A DNA stretch of 64,000 bases from an uncultured Bacteroidales bacterium (GTDB taxonomy: Bacteria > Bacteroidota > Bacteroidia > Bacteroidales > Bacteroidaceae): contig CAMAMB010000002.1 in the NCBI GenBank assembly GCA_945836755.1, positions 33,578 to 97,577 of the forward strand, given 5' to 3'. Position numbers and translations under genes: made by a program. Under the pieces are notes generated by a model. The model did not search any database. It was not told the origin of the DNA and saw nothing but the letters and a program-made list of their open reading frames with translations. Each line of letters opens with the position of its first letter. Positions within the stretch are counted from its first letter, which is position 1. This document shows, piece after piece, positions 37,386 to 45,837 of the stretch.

Positions 37386-37516
37386 AGAGGTAAGCCGCTC
37401 ACGCTGAAGAGGCAGACCGGGAAAGCGAAGGGACAGAACGGGGGAGCTGAAGGGACAGAACGGAAAAGCGCAAGGGGTTAACTGCTCACGCTGAAGTGGC
37501 AGAACGGGCAAGCGAA
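37386..37516 (-). repeat. 22-bp tandem array (array 4)
   Basis: Read on the minus strand, six units of 22, 22, 22, 22, 21 and 22 bp: for example TTCGCTTGCCCGTTCTGCCACT, TGCGCTTTTCCGTTCTGTCCCT and TCAGCTCCCCCGTTCTGTCCCT. Two units (TCAGCGTGAGC...) form a second subtype and alternate with the CGTTCTG type. The unit ends (CCT or ACT then T) are the most conserved. The array covers the upstream region of the DUF3667 promoter. Confidence 0.85.
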
Positions 37517-37554
37517 AGAATAGACTTCCAAGGCTCTCGTATGGCCTAAAGGAA

Positions 37555-37585
37555 AGAGAGCACCGGGAAATCCCAAGTGCTCTCT
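37555..37585 (-). terminator. glnS: Terminator after glnS
   Basis: AGAGAGCAC and GTGCTCTCT form a perfect 9-bp stem with a 13-nt loop. Read on the minus strand it is followed by TTCCTTTAGG, a broken T-run. It lies 45 bp past the glnS stop. Confidence 0.7.
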
Positions 37586-37629
37586 CTGTGAGGATGTGGA
37601 TGTTTCCGATTGGCCGGTGAGGGGGGGGG

Positions 37630-39339
37630 CTATTTCTGCCCTCCCTTCCAGCTGTCTTTGAGTGAGACGGTGCGGTTGAAGAGTGGTGCTTCGGTGGTGG
37701 AAGAGGGGTCGGCGATGAAGTAGCCTGTACGTTGGAACTGGAGATAGGGGTTACCCGTTGAGTTGTTCACGGCAAAAGGCTCTACATAACACTCTTCCAA
37801 GACCTTGACGGAAGCCGGGTTGAGCAGCTCGCGGAAGTCGCGAGGATCAGCCGAAGGGTCTGGCACAGTGAAGAGTGGCTCGTAGAGACGCACCTTTGCC
37901 TTGACGCAGCGGGCTGCATCCACCCAGTGGATAGTACCCTTCACCTTGCGGTCGGCTCCGGGCATGCCGCTCTTGCTGTCAGGGTCGTACTCGGCATTGA
38001 CCTGCACGATGCGGCCTGTCTCGTCCTTCACGCAACCTGTACACTTAACGATGTAGGCATTCTTTAGTCTCACCTCACGGCCCGGCGACATGCGGAAGTA
38101 CTTCTTCGGGGCGTCCTCCATAAAGTCGGCACGCTCCATCCAGAGCTCACGGCTGAAGGTGACGGTGTGACTACCGTCGGCCTCACACTCGGGGTTGTTG
38201 ATTGCCTCCAGCTCTTCGACCCGGTCCTCCGGATAGTTGGTGATGACGAGGCGCACAGGGTCGAGCACCGCACTGACGCGGAGGGCACGTTTGTTGAGGT
38301 CTTCGCGGGCAGCAGCCTCCAACATGCCATACTCGTTGAGGGCCTCGATACGTGTGTAGCCTATCATATTGACGAAGCCGCGTATAGACTCAGGCGAGTA
38401 GCCACGGCGACGCAGGCCGCAGATGGTAGGCATGCGTGGGTCGTCCCATCCTTCCACCAGTCCTTCCTGCACGAGGGCCAGGAGCTTACGCTTTGACATG
38501 AGCGTGTAAGTAAGGTTGAGGCGGTTAAACTCGTACTGCCGTGGACGGTGGTCGCTGAGATCCTTGCCTTCCTTCAGTTCGTCGATGAAGTAGTCGTAGA
38601 GGGGACGATGAGGCACGAACTCGAGGGTACAGATGGAGTGTGTGACCCCTTCAAAGTAGTCGCTCTGGCCATGGGCAAAGTCGTACATGGGATAGGCATG
38701 CCACTTTGTGCCGGTCTGAGGGTGTGGCTTATTGATGACCCTATATATAATGGGGTCGCGGAAGTGCATGTTGGGGTTGGCCATGTCTATCTTGGCCCTG
38801 AGCACCATGGCGCCTTCTTCTATCTCGCCCTTCACCATCTTTTCAAAGAGGGTGAGACTTTCGTCCACGGGTCTGTCTCGGAAGGGACTTGCCGTACCGG
38901 CCTGGGTCGGTGTGCCTTTCTGTTGGGCTATCTGCTCGCTGGTCTGTTCGTCGACGTATGCCTTTCCCTGACGGATGAGGCTGACTGCGAAGTCGTATAG
39001 TTTGTCGAAATAGTCGGAGGCATGGCACACCTTGCCCCACTCAAAGCCCAACCACCGGATGTCGCGCTTGATAGCCTCCACATACTCGGTGTCTTCCTTC
39101 TGGGGGTTTGTGTCGTCCAGACGAAGGTTGCAGACGCCGCCAAAGCGCTGGGCTATGCCGAAGTCCATGCAGATGGCCTTGGCGTGGCCTATATGGAGGT
39201 AACCATTGGGCTCGGGCGGGAAACGGGTCTGCAGACGGCCGTCGTTCAGTCCGTCGGCCAGGTCTTTCTCCACTATTTGTTCTATAAAGTTGAGTCCTTT
39301 GTCTGCCGTAGTGGCAGGTTGGGGCTGTTCAGTCTTCAT
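37630..39339 (-). CDS. glnS: Glutaminyl-tRNA synthetase
   Basis: 569-residue class I synthetase. The HIGH motif lies in RFPPEPNGYLHIGHAKA (about 40-56) and the KMSKS equivalent is LMSKRK (about 275-280). The DDTNPQKE and YDFAHGQSDYFEGVTHS segments and two C-terminal beta-barrel anticodon-binding domains follow. The LMSKRK form and overall order distinguish GlnRS from bacterial GluRS. The final W-K-G-G tail matches the family. recQ lies 83 bp upstream on the same strand, with no obvious terminator between them. Confidence 0.95.
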   Translation of the reverse strand: MKTEQPQPATTADKGLNFIEQIVEKDLADGLNDGRLQTRFPPEPNGYLHIGHAKAICMDFGIAQRFGGVCNLRLDDTNPQKEDTEYVEAIKRDIRWLGFEWGKVCHASDYFDKLYDFAVSLIRQGKAYVDEQTSEQIAQQKGTPTQAGTASPFRDRPVDESLTLFEKMVKGEIEEGAMVLRAKIDMANPNMHFRDPIIYRVINKPHPQTGTKWHAYPMYDFAHGQSDYFEGVTHSICTLEFVPHRPLYDYFIDELKEGKDLSDHRPRQYEFNRLNLTYTLMSKRKLLALVQEGLVEGWDDPRMPTICGLRRRGYSPESIRGFVNMIGYTRIEALNEYGMLEAAAREDLNKRALRVSAVLDPVRLVITNYPEDRVEELEAINNPECEADGSHTVTFSRELWMERADFMEDAPKKYFRMSPGREVRLKNAYIVKCTGCVKDETGRIVQVNAEYDPDSKSGMPGADRKVKGTIHWVDAARCVKAKVRLYEPLFTVPDPSADPRDFRELLNPASVKVLEECYVEPFAVNNSTGNPYLQFQRTGYFIADPSSTTEAPLFNRTVSLKDSWKGGQK

Positions 39340-39422
39340 AATGTGGTGATGTGTATATGAAATTGAGAAGTGATTGTCACGTTTATCTTTGCGGCCGGGA
39401 GGGTGTCACAAATGACCGGAGG

Positions 39423-41609
39423 CTAATTGGCCATCTCGGAGATGAACTTGATACGCACCAGGCGTATCTCCTCTTCGCTGTAATCTTCTCCCAGCTCATT
39501 GAGGGCCTCGTCGAGCGAGTCGGTATCGCTCTCGCTGAAATAATGGTATATATCGTCCACCTGGTCTTCGTCGAGCACGTCGAAGATGAAGTAGTCGATG
39601 TTGATCTTCGTACCTGAGTATACGATGGCTTCAAGGTTGTCGAGCAGCTCACCAAACTCTATGTTGTTGGCCACGGCTATGTCGTCGAGGGGCACTTTAA
39701 GGTCGATGCTCTGAATGATATTGACCTTGTGTTTAGACTTATTGGCCTTGGTCCTGATACGGAAGTCCTCGGGACGCACTATATCGTTCTCCACGCAGTG
39801 CTTCTTGATGAGTTCACAGAACTCTGTGCCGTAGCGTTTGGCCTTGCCGGCCCCCACCCCGGGTATATTCTGAAGCTCTTCCAAAGTCTGCGGGTAGATG
39901 GTGGCCATCGCTTCCAACGACGGGTCTTGGAAGACGACATAAGGGGGCACGCTCAACTCTTTGGAGAGGCGCTTGCGCAAGGTGCGCAGCATCTCGAAGA
40001 GCACAGGGTCTACCGCACAGGAAGCACCGCCTTGGGGCTCTATCTCTTCGGCAGTGGCATCCTCGTCATAGTTACGGTCTTCGGCAATGAGGAAGGCGGT
40101 GGGCTTCTCCATATACTGGTGGCCGGCGGGCGTAATCTTCAAGACGCCATAGTTGTCGACATCCTTCTCTAAATAGCCGGCTATCAAGGAGGCGCGAATG
40201 ACGGCATTCCACACCTGTTCGGAGCATTCTTCGCCCACACCGAACCACTCTATGCTGTCGTGGTTATGGGCTGTGACGTCTTCGCTGCGGTGGCCGAGGA
40301 GTATGTCTTTGAGATAGTCTTCGCGGAAGTTTTCCTTGGTTGCCTTGATGGTCTGCAGGAGCTGCATGAGCTGTGTACCGGCCTCCATCTGCTCTTTGGG
40401 GTGCAGACAGTTGTCGCAGCCTTCGCAGTTGTCGCGGTCGTATTGCTCGCCGAAATAGTGGAGCAGCAATTTGCGCCGGCATACGGCACTCTCGGCATAG
40501 GCTGCCGTCTCTTTGAGCAGCTGTCGGCCTATGTCCTGCTCGGCCACGGGCTTGCCCTCCATGAACTTCTCGAGTTTCTGCAGGTCCTTGCGGGCGTAGA
40601 ATGCCACGCAGAGTCCTTCGCCCCCGTCGCGGCCGGCCCGTCCGGTCTCCTGGTAGTAACCCTCGAGGCTCTTGGGTATGTCGTAGTGTATGACGAAGCG
40701 CACATCCGGCTTGTCAATACCCATGCCAAAAGCTATCGTAGCCACTATGACGTCGATGCGCTCCATCAGGAAATCGTCCTGGGTCGACGAGCGTGCTGCC
40801 GAGTCCATGCCGGCATGATAGGCGGCGGCCTTGATGTCGTTGGTGAGCAGCACCTCAGTCAGTTCCTCCACCTTCTTGCGGCTCAGGCAGTAGATAATGC
40901 CACTCTGGCGCGGGTGCTGACGTATGAAGCGCACGATGTCTTTATCCACATTCTGCGTCTTGGGCCTCACCTCATAATAGAGGTTAGGGCGATTGAAGGA
41001 GCTCTTGTATTCGTCGGCATCGAGAATGGCGAGGTTCTTTTTGATGTCCATGCGCACCTTCTTGGTGGCCGTGGCCGTAAGGGCTATGACGGGCGCCTTG
41101 CCTATCTCGTTCATGATGGGGCGTATCTTGCGGTACTCGGGACGAAAGTCGTGTCCCCATTCTGAGATGCAGTGGGCCTCGTCGACGGCGTAGAAAGAGA
41201 TGGTTACGCTGCGCAGGAACTCCACATTCTCTTCCTTGGTCAGCGACTCGGGTGCTACATACAGCAGCTTTGTCACGCCCGTGCGTATGTCGTGCTTCAC
41301 GGCCTCTATCTGGGCCCGGCTGAGCGATGAGTTGATGAAATGGGCTACTCCGTCCTCGCCACCCTGGTGGCGAATGGCATCGACCTGATTTTTCATCAAG
41401 GCAATGAGCGGAGAAATCACGATGGCCGTTCCGGGCATCAGCAGAGCCGGCAGCTGGTAACACAGAGACTTGCCGCCACCTGTCGGCATGAGCACAAACA
41501 CGTCATGCCCTGCGAGAAGTGAGCGTATAATGGCTTCTTGACCTTTCTTGAAGGTGTCAAACCCAAAGTACTGTTTAAGCGCTTGATGCAAGTCTGTAGA
41601 TGAGTTCAT
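39423..41609 (-). CDS. recQ: ATP-dependent DNA helicase RecQ
   Basis: Start set at ATG 41609 (MNSSTDLHQALKQYFGFD), giving 728 residues; the track start adds 28 unlikely residues. Walker A is MPTGGGKS (about 41-48), motif II is VDEAHCISEWGHDFRPEY, motif VI is YQETGRAGRDG. A zinc-binding RecQ-Ct region (CRRKLLLHYFGEQYDRDNCEGCDNC), winged helix and HRDC domain (LEELQNIPGVGAGKAKRYG) follow. A further about 100 acidic residues after HRDC resemble the helix-turn-helix tail found in Bacteroidota RecQ. It unwinds DNA 3'-5' in recombination and repair. Confidence 0.94.
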   Translation of the reverse strand: MNSSTDLHQALKQYFGFDTFKKGQEAIIRSLLAGHDVFVLMPTGGGKSLCYQLPALLMPGTAIVISPLIALMKNQVDAIRHQGGEDGVAHFINSSLSRAQIEAVKHDIRTGVTKLLYVAPESLTKEENVEFLRSVTISFYAVDEAHCISEWGHDFRPEYRKIRPIMNEIGKAPVIALTATATKKVRMDIKKNLAILDADEYKSSFNRPNLYYEVRPKTQNVDKDIVRFIRQHPRQSGIIYCLSRKKVEELTEVLLTNDIKAAAYHAGMDSAARSSTQDDFLMERIDVIVATIAFGMGIDKPDVRFVIHYDIPKSLEGYYQETGRAGRDGGEGLCVAFYARKDLQKLEKFMEGKPVAEQDIGRQLLKETAAYAESAVCRRKLLLHYFGEQYDRDNCEGCDNCLHPKEQMEAGTQLMQLLQTIKATKENFREDYLKDILLGHRSEDVTAHNHDSIEWFGVGEECSEQVWNAVIRASLIAGYLEKDVDNYGVLKITPAGHQYMEKPTAFLIAEDRNYDEDATAEEIEPQGGASCAVDPVLFEMLRTLRKRLSKELSVPPYVVFQDPSLEAMATIYPQTLEELQNIPGVGAGKAKRYGTEFCELIKKHCVENDIVRPEDFRIRTKANKSKHKVNIIQSIDLKVPLDDIAVANNIEFGELLDNLEAIVYSGTKINIDYFIFDVLDEDQVDDIYHYFSESDTDSLDEALNELGEDYSEEEIRLVRIKFISEMAN

Positions 41610-41748
41610 AGAGACTATGTATATTGACCTGTTGAGGTAGAAGAGGGAAGAGACTATGGGGCGGAAGGGGCATCGGAAAGGCTGCTGAACCACAGAAGAT
41701 GGCAGACGAGCCTCCCCTTGTCGGGCTTACCCTTTCCTTAACGTAAGG

Positions 41749-41756
41749 CAAATTTA
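41749..41756 (-). promoter_or_regulatory. recQ: -7 box for recQ
   Basis: TAAATTTG on the minus strand matches TAnnTTTG, about 140 bp upstream of the recQ start. No TTTG is found at the -33 distance. Confidence 0.45.
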
Positions 41757-42400
41757 TAACAAAAACCAAATTCCACGCACGTCTTTAGGGCATAAATATT
41801 TCATATACCCCTCAATATTTTTGCTGGCAAGGTTTGACAGGCCGTCTGAGGGGGGCGGTCTGACTGCTTCCGACGCCGGGTAACGAGGGTTCACCTTGCG
41901 AGCAGAGAGCAAGGCTGCCGAGCGGTAAGCGGCCGCATCACATCGTCCGGCAAAGAGGGCTTGAGCCACGGCTCAGAGGATACGCCCTGTTCACGCCTTG
42001 CATAGAAGGCTCACGGGAATGCTCCCAGAAAAAACTGGAAGCATCCCCGTTATTTTTAGATGCCTTCGAAGGATAAGTTTCTTCGTTGGGGGAAGAAGGT
42101 GGGGTAGATGGCAGGTGCCAGAGGCACACATGCAACAGGTTCTACCCTATACGGAGATAGTTTTCGAAAACGACCTACACATCTTACACTAATCTTACAT
42201 CAACCTGAATACCAGCGGGTTAAGTATGTAGCATTTAAACACCACACCTTACACAAATGTAGCATTGTCCCCCGGCACGATGCAGGTAGAGACAGCCACT
42301 GCCGAAGGTCCTGACGGCGACTACCCCCACCTGACACAGCCCTGCACCCATGTGGCCGAGAGAGGCGGCCGGCGGCAAAGGAAATGGCAAAACCTTGGGC
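41757..42400. other. Divergent recQ-fbp intergenic region
   Basis: About 640 bp without a convincing ORF or RNA gene. It contains the module at 42.01-42.07 kb related to array 3, an AT-rich stretch at 41.76-41.83 kb near recQ, and the fbp promoter at its right end. I recognise nothing else. Confidence 0.4.
42015..42070. repeat. Solitary module related to array 3
   Basis: GGGAATGCTCCCAGAAAAAACTGGAAGCATCCCCGTTATTTTTAGATGCCTTC resembles the array 3 segment GGGAATGCTTCTAAAAATGGCGAGATGCCTTC. ATGC/GCAT cores lie at 42019, 42041 and 42060, again about 20-22 bp apart, and GAAGCATC/GATGCCTTC form an imperfect inverted repeat. Similarity is partial. Confidence 0.5.
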
Positions 42401-42429
42401 TTTGACTTTTCTCTTCCCACACCTTGCAC

Positions 42430-42437
42430 TATCTTTG
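42430..42437 (+). promoter_or_regulatory. fbp: -7 box for fbp
   Basis: TATCTTTG matches TAnnTTTG, with TTTG at 42401-42404 (spacer 25, long) or a TTTT at 42407-42410 (spacer 19) as possible -33. It lies inside the longer track ORF, supporting the later start at 42510 with a leader of about 65 nt. Confidence 0.6.
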
Positions 42438-42509
42438 CACGGGCGGGTGCGCACGCCACACCTCACGAGTTGTGCAGCTACGCCTGCTTCCCCACACTCC
42501 CACATCTAT

Positions 42510-44513
42510 ATGTACAGAAAGACTTTACACGACACAGACCTCAGGGCAGACCTTCGGTATCTGCGACTCCTGGCCCGCGACTTTCCCACCATATCCAGCG
42601 TCACTACAGAGATTATCAATCTGGAGGCCATACTCCATCTGCCCAAGCCCACCGAGCATTTTCTGGCAGACCTGCACGGAGAGAATGAAGCCTTCGAGCA
42701 CGTGCTGCGCAACGCCTCGGGCAACATCAAGCGCAAAGTGTGTGAACTCTTTGGCAACACGCTGCGCGAGACAGAGATACGCGATCTCTGCACCCTCATC
42801 TACTATCCGCGCCAGAAGCTCGAGTTGGTGCGCCACGAGGAGCGCGACTTGGACGACTATTATCAGACCACGCTGAACAGGCTCATAGCCATCTGCCGCA
42901 GCGTCTCTTCCAAGTACACCCGTTCGAAGGTGAGGAAGAGCCTGCCCGAAGAGTTCGCCTACATCATAGAAGAGCTGCTGCACGAAAGCAGCGACGACCA
43001 CAATAAACAGGCATACGTGGGCGTCATCATACGCACCATTATCGGTACAGGCCGGGCCGAGGGCTTCGTCATTGCACTCTGCAAGCTGATACAGCGGCTC
43101 TCCATCGACTGTCTCCACATCCTGGGCGACATCTTCGACCGCGGCCCCGGCGCCCATCTCATACTCGACCGGCTGAGCTCGTACCATAACTGGGACATAC
43201 AGTGGGGCAATCACGACATCCTATGGATGGGAGCCGCCGCCGGCAATACCGCCTGCATAGCCGCCGTGCTGCGCCTCTCCCTGCGCTATGCCAATACGAA
43301 GACGCTCGAAGAAGGCTATGGCATCAACCTGCTGCCCTTGGCCACCTTCGCCATGGAGACCTATAACGACGACCCGTGCAGCCCCTTCAGGCCCATACTG
43401 GAGACCAGCGACCAGCCCGACGAGAAAACGCTGAAGATGTTGGCCCAAATGCACAAGGCCATTGCCGTCATACAGTTCAAGCTGGAAGGCCGCCTCTACG
43501 AGGCACACCCGGAGTGGGAAATGGCCGACCGCATCATGCTCACCCACCTGAGCGACGACGGAAAGACTATCCGGCTGAACGACGAGGTGTACCGGCTGCG
43601 CGACCACCACTTCCCGACCCACCGCCCCGACGCCCCTCTGGAGCTGACCGCTGAAGAGGAAGACCTCATGAAGAAGCTGCAACGCTCATTCCTGCGCAGC
43701 GAGAGACTGCATTCACATGTACAGGAACTCTTAGACCACGGCACCATGTACGGCGTGTATAACGCCAACCTCCTCTTCCATGCCTCTGTGCCCTTGACCG
43801 CCGAAGGCAAGTTTTTAGAGCTTGAAGTGGAAGGCTTGAAGGTGAGCGGCAAAGACCTGTTAGACAGAATTGAGACGCTCGTGCGGATGGCCTACGACGA
43901 CGGGGCGGAATGTGAGGCCCGCCAACGTGCCACAGACTATTTCTGGTATCTGTGGTGCGGCCCCCACTCACCCCTGTTCGACAAGAGCAAGATGTCGACC
44001 TTCGAACGATACTTCATAGACGACAAGGCCACCCACAAAGAAGAAAAAGGAGCCTACTACACGCTGCGCAAAGAGCCCGCCGTGTGCGACGCAATCATGG
44101 ACGCCTTCGGAGTGACGGCCCCGCACCGCCACATCATCAACGGTCATGTGCCCGTAAGAGCTGCCGGCGGCGAGAGCCCCATCAAGGCCGACGGCCGCCT
44201 CATGGTCATAGACGGCGGCTTCGCCAAAGCCTATCACGACACCACCGGCATAGCCGGCTACACCCTGGTCTATCACAGCAGAGGCTTCCAGCTCGTGGCC
44301 CACGAGCCTTTCACGTCGACCGAAGAAGCCATTGCCCACGGCACAGATATTAAGTCGACCACACAAATCGTAGAAATGATGGGACGGCGTGCCATGGTGT
44401 CTGACACCGACAAGGGCAAGGAGCTGCGAGAACAAATCAGCGACCTGGAAAAACTGCTCGCAGCATACCGCCGCGGCCTCATCAAACAACCCAACGCCAA
44501 AGGGACATTATGA
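42510..44513 (+). CDS. fbp: Fructose-1,6-bisphosphatase, class III
   Basis: 667 residues from ATG 42510 (MYRKTLHDTDLRADLRYLRLLA), matching the family start; the track ORF's first 42 codons include the promoter. Class III enzymes are calcineurin-like phosphatases of gluconeogenesis found in Firmicutes and Bacteroidota. Metal motifs: FLADLHGENEAF, GDIFDRGPGAH, WGNHDILWMGA, and INGHVPV followed by VIDGGFAKAYHDTTG. It is followed by sdaA after 91 bp on the same strand. Confidence 0.93.
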   Translation: MYRKTLHDTDLRADLRYLRLLARDFPTISSVTTEIINLEAILHLPKPTEHFLADLHGENEAFEHVLRNASGNIKRKVCELFGNTLRETEIRDLCTLIYYPRQKLELVRHEERDLDDYYQTTLNRLIAICRSVSSKYTRSKVRKSLPEEFAYIIEELLHESSDDHNKQAYVGVIIRTIIGTGRAEGFVIALCKLIQRLSIDCLHILGDIFDRGPGAHLILDRLSSYHNWDIQWGNHDILWMGAAAGNTACIAAVLRLSLRYANTKTLEEGYGINLLPLATFAMETYNDDPCSPFRPILETSDQPDEKTLKMLAQMHKAIAVIQFKLEGRLYEAHPEWEMADRIMLTHLSDDGKTIRLNDEVYRLRDHHFPTHRPDAPLELTAEEEDLMKKLQRSFLRSERLHSHVQELLDHGTMYGVYNANLLFHASVPLTAEGKFLELEVEGLKVSGKDLLDRIETLVRMAYDDGAECEARQRATDYFWYLWCGPHSPLFDKSKMSTFERYFIDDKATHKEEKGAYYTLRKEPAVCDAIMDAFGVTAPHRHIINGHVPVRAAGGESPIKADGRLMVIDGGFAKAYHDTTGIAGYTLVYHSRGFQLVAHEPFTSTEEAIAHGTDIKSTTQIVEMMGRRAMVSDTDKGKELREQISDLEKLLAAYRRGLIKQPNAKGTL

Positions 44514-44604
44514 AACAAGGCACGCCCGGCATGGGCATAGGCATTCAACCTACGGCAAAGGCTTCACCAATTGACCAACCACCTCACTCATAACCTCACC
44601 ACCC

Positions 44605-45807
44605 GTGAAATCACTCCGTGAACTATATCGCATAGGCCAAGGGCCCTCTTCCAGCCACACCATGGGGCCACGCAAGGCCGCCGAGATCTATCTCTCCCGC
44701 CATGACAACCCCGAGACCCGCTTCAAAGTCACCCTGTACGGAAGCCTTGCCGCGACAGGCAAAGGCCACCTCACCGACTACGCCATAGAGCAAGTGCTCG
44801 GCAAGGAACGCACCACCATCGTATGGTGTCCCGAAATCGTCCTGCCGTTCCATCCCAACGGCATGAAATTTGAAGTAGACCATCCGGACAACACGACCGG
44901 CCACACCGACGCCTGGACAGTCTACAGTGTGGGCGGCGGAGCGCTCGCCGAAGAAGGCGACAAGCTGCAAGAGTCGCCCGAAGTATATGACCTTGACCAT
45001 CTGAGCGACATACAAGAGTGGTGTAAGAAGGAAGGCAAATCGTACTGGGAATACGTGGAAGCATGCGAGGGCCCGGAGATATGGGAGTACCTCGAAAAGG
45101 TCTGGACAGTGATGAGTGAGGCTGTGGAACGCGGCATAGCCCACGAAGGAGTGCTGCCGGGAGTGCTGCACCTGCGGCGCAAAGCCCCCGACTACTATAT
45201 CCGCGCCATGGGCTACGGCGACAACCTTCGCAGCCGCGGTCTCGTCTTCTCCTATGCCCTTGCCGTAAGTGAGGAGAATGCGTCGGGCGGCACCATTGTC
45301 ACTGCCCCCACGTGCGGGGCCTCAGGAGTAGTGCCCGCCGTGCTATACCATATACAGAAGTCGCGTCGCTTCCCCTTGCAGCGACTGCTCCATGCCTTAG
45401 CCACCGCAGGTCTTGTGGGCAACATAGCCAAGAGCCGCGCCTCCATCTCGGGGGCAGAAGCCGGCTGCCAGGCCGAGGTGGGAGTGGCATGCGCCATGGC
45501 CGCCGCAGCTGCCAACTACATGTTTGGCGGTTCATTGGCCACCATAGAATATGCGGCAGAGATGGGCTTGGAACACCATCTCGGCATGACCTGCGACCCT
45601 ATCTGCGGCCTCGTCCAGATACCCTGCATCGAACGCAACGCACACGCAGCAGCCCGCGCATTAGACGCCAATGTCTACGCCACCTTTGCCGACGGCGTAC
45701 ACCGCATTCCCTATGACAAAACAGTAGAAGTGATGAAGCAGACAGGCCATGACCTGCCTTCGCTATACCGAGAAACAAGCGAGGGAGGCCTCGCCGCCTT
45801 ACACTAA
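44605..45807 (+). CDS. sdaA: L-serine ammonia-lyase, iron-sulfur type
   Basis: 400 residues from GTG 44605. It turns L-serine into pyruvate and ammonia using an oxygen-sensitive 4Fe-4S cluster. The N-terminal beta domain has GPSSSHTMGPRKAAEIYL; the alpha domain has TAPTCGASGVVPAVLY, ISGAEAGCQAEVGVACAMAAAA and CDPICGLVQIPCIERNA with the cluster cysteines. It is a single-chain enzyme with beta and alpha domains fused. Placed next to fbp, it could feed pyruvate to gluconeogenesis, but that link is inferred. Confidence 0.93.
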   Translation: MKSLRELYRIGQGPSSSHTMGPRKAAEIYLSRHDNPETRFKVTLYGSLAATGKGHLTDYAIEQVLGKERTTIVWCPEIVLPFHPNGMKFEVDHPDNTTGHTDAWTVYSVGGGALAEEGDKLQESPEVYDLDHLSDIQEWCKKEGKSYWEYVEACEGPEIWEYLEKVWTVMSEAVERGIAHEGVLPGVLHLRRKAPDYYIRAMGYGDNLRSRGLVFSYALAVSEENASGGTIVTAPTCGASGVVPAVLYHIQKSRRFPLQRLLHALATAGLVGNIAKSRASISGAEAGCQAEVGVACAMAAAAANYMFGGSLATIEYAAEMGLEHHLGMTCDPICGLVQIPCIERNAHAAARALDANVYATFADGVHRIPYDKTVEVMKQTGHDLPSLYRETSEGGLAALH

Positions 45808-45837
45808 GACCACTGACAAGCAAGCATCTATATCCAC

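Noticed and set aside
37185-37511. Minus-strand ORF with LPLQREQLT repeats
   Set aside because: It overlaps DUF3667 in another frame and its repeats come from array 4.
42384-42509. Longer Fbp start
   Set aside because: The -7 box lies inside it, and family similarity begins at MYRKTLHDTDLRADLRYL.
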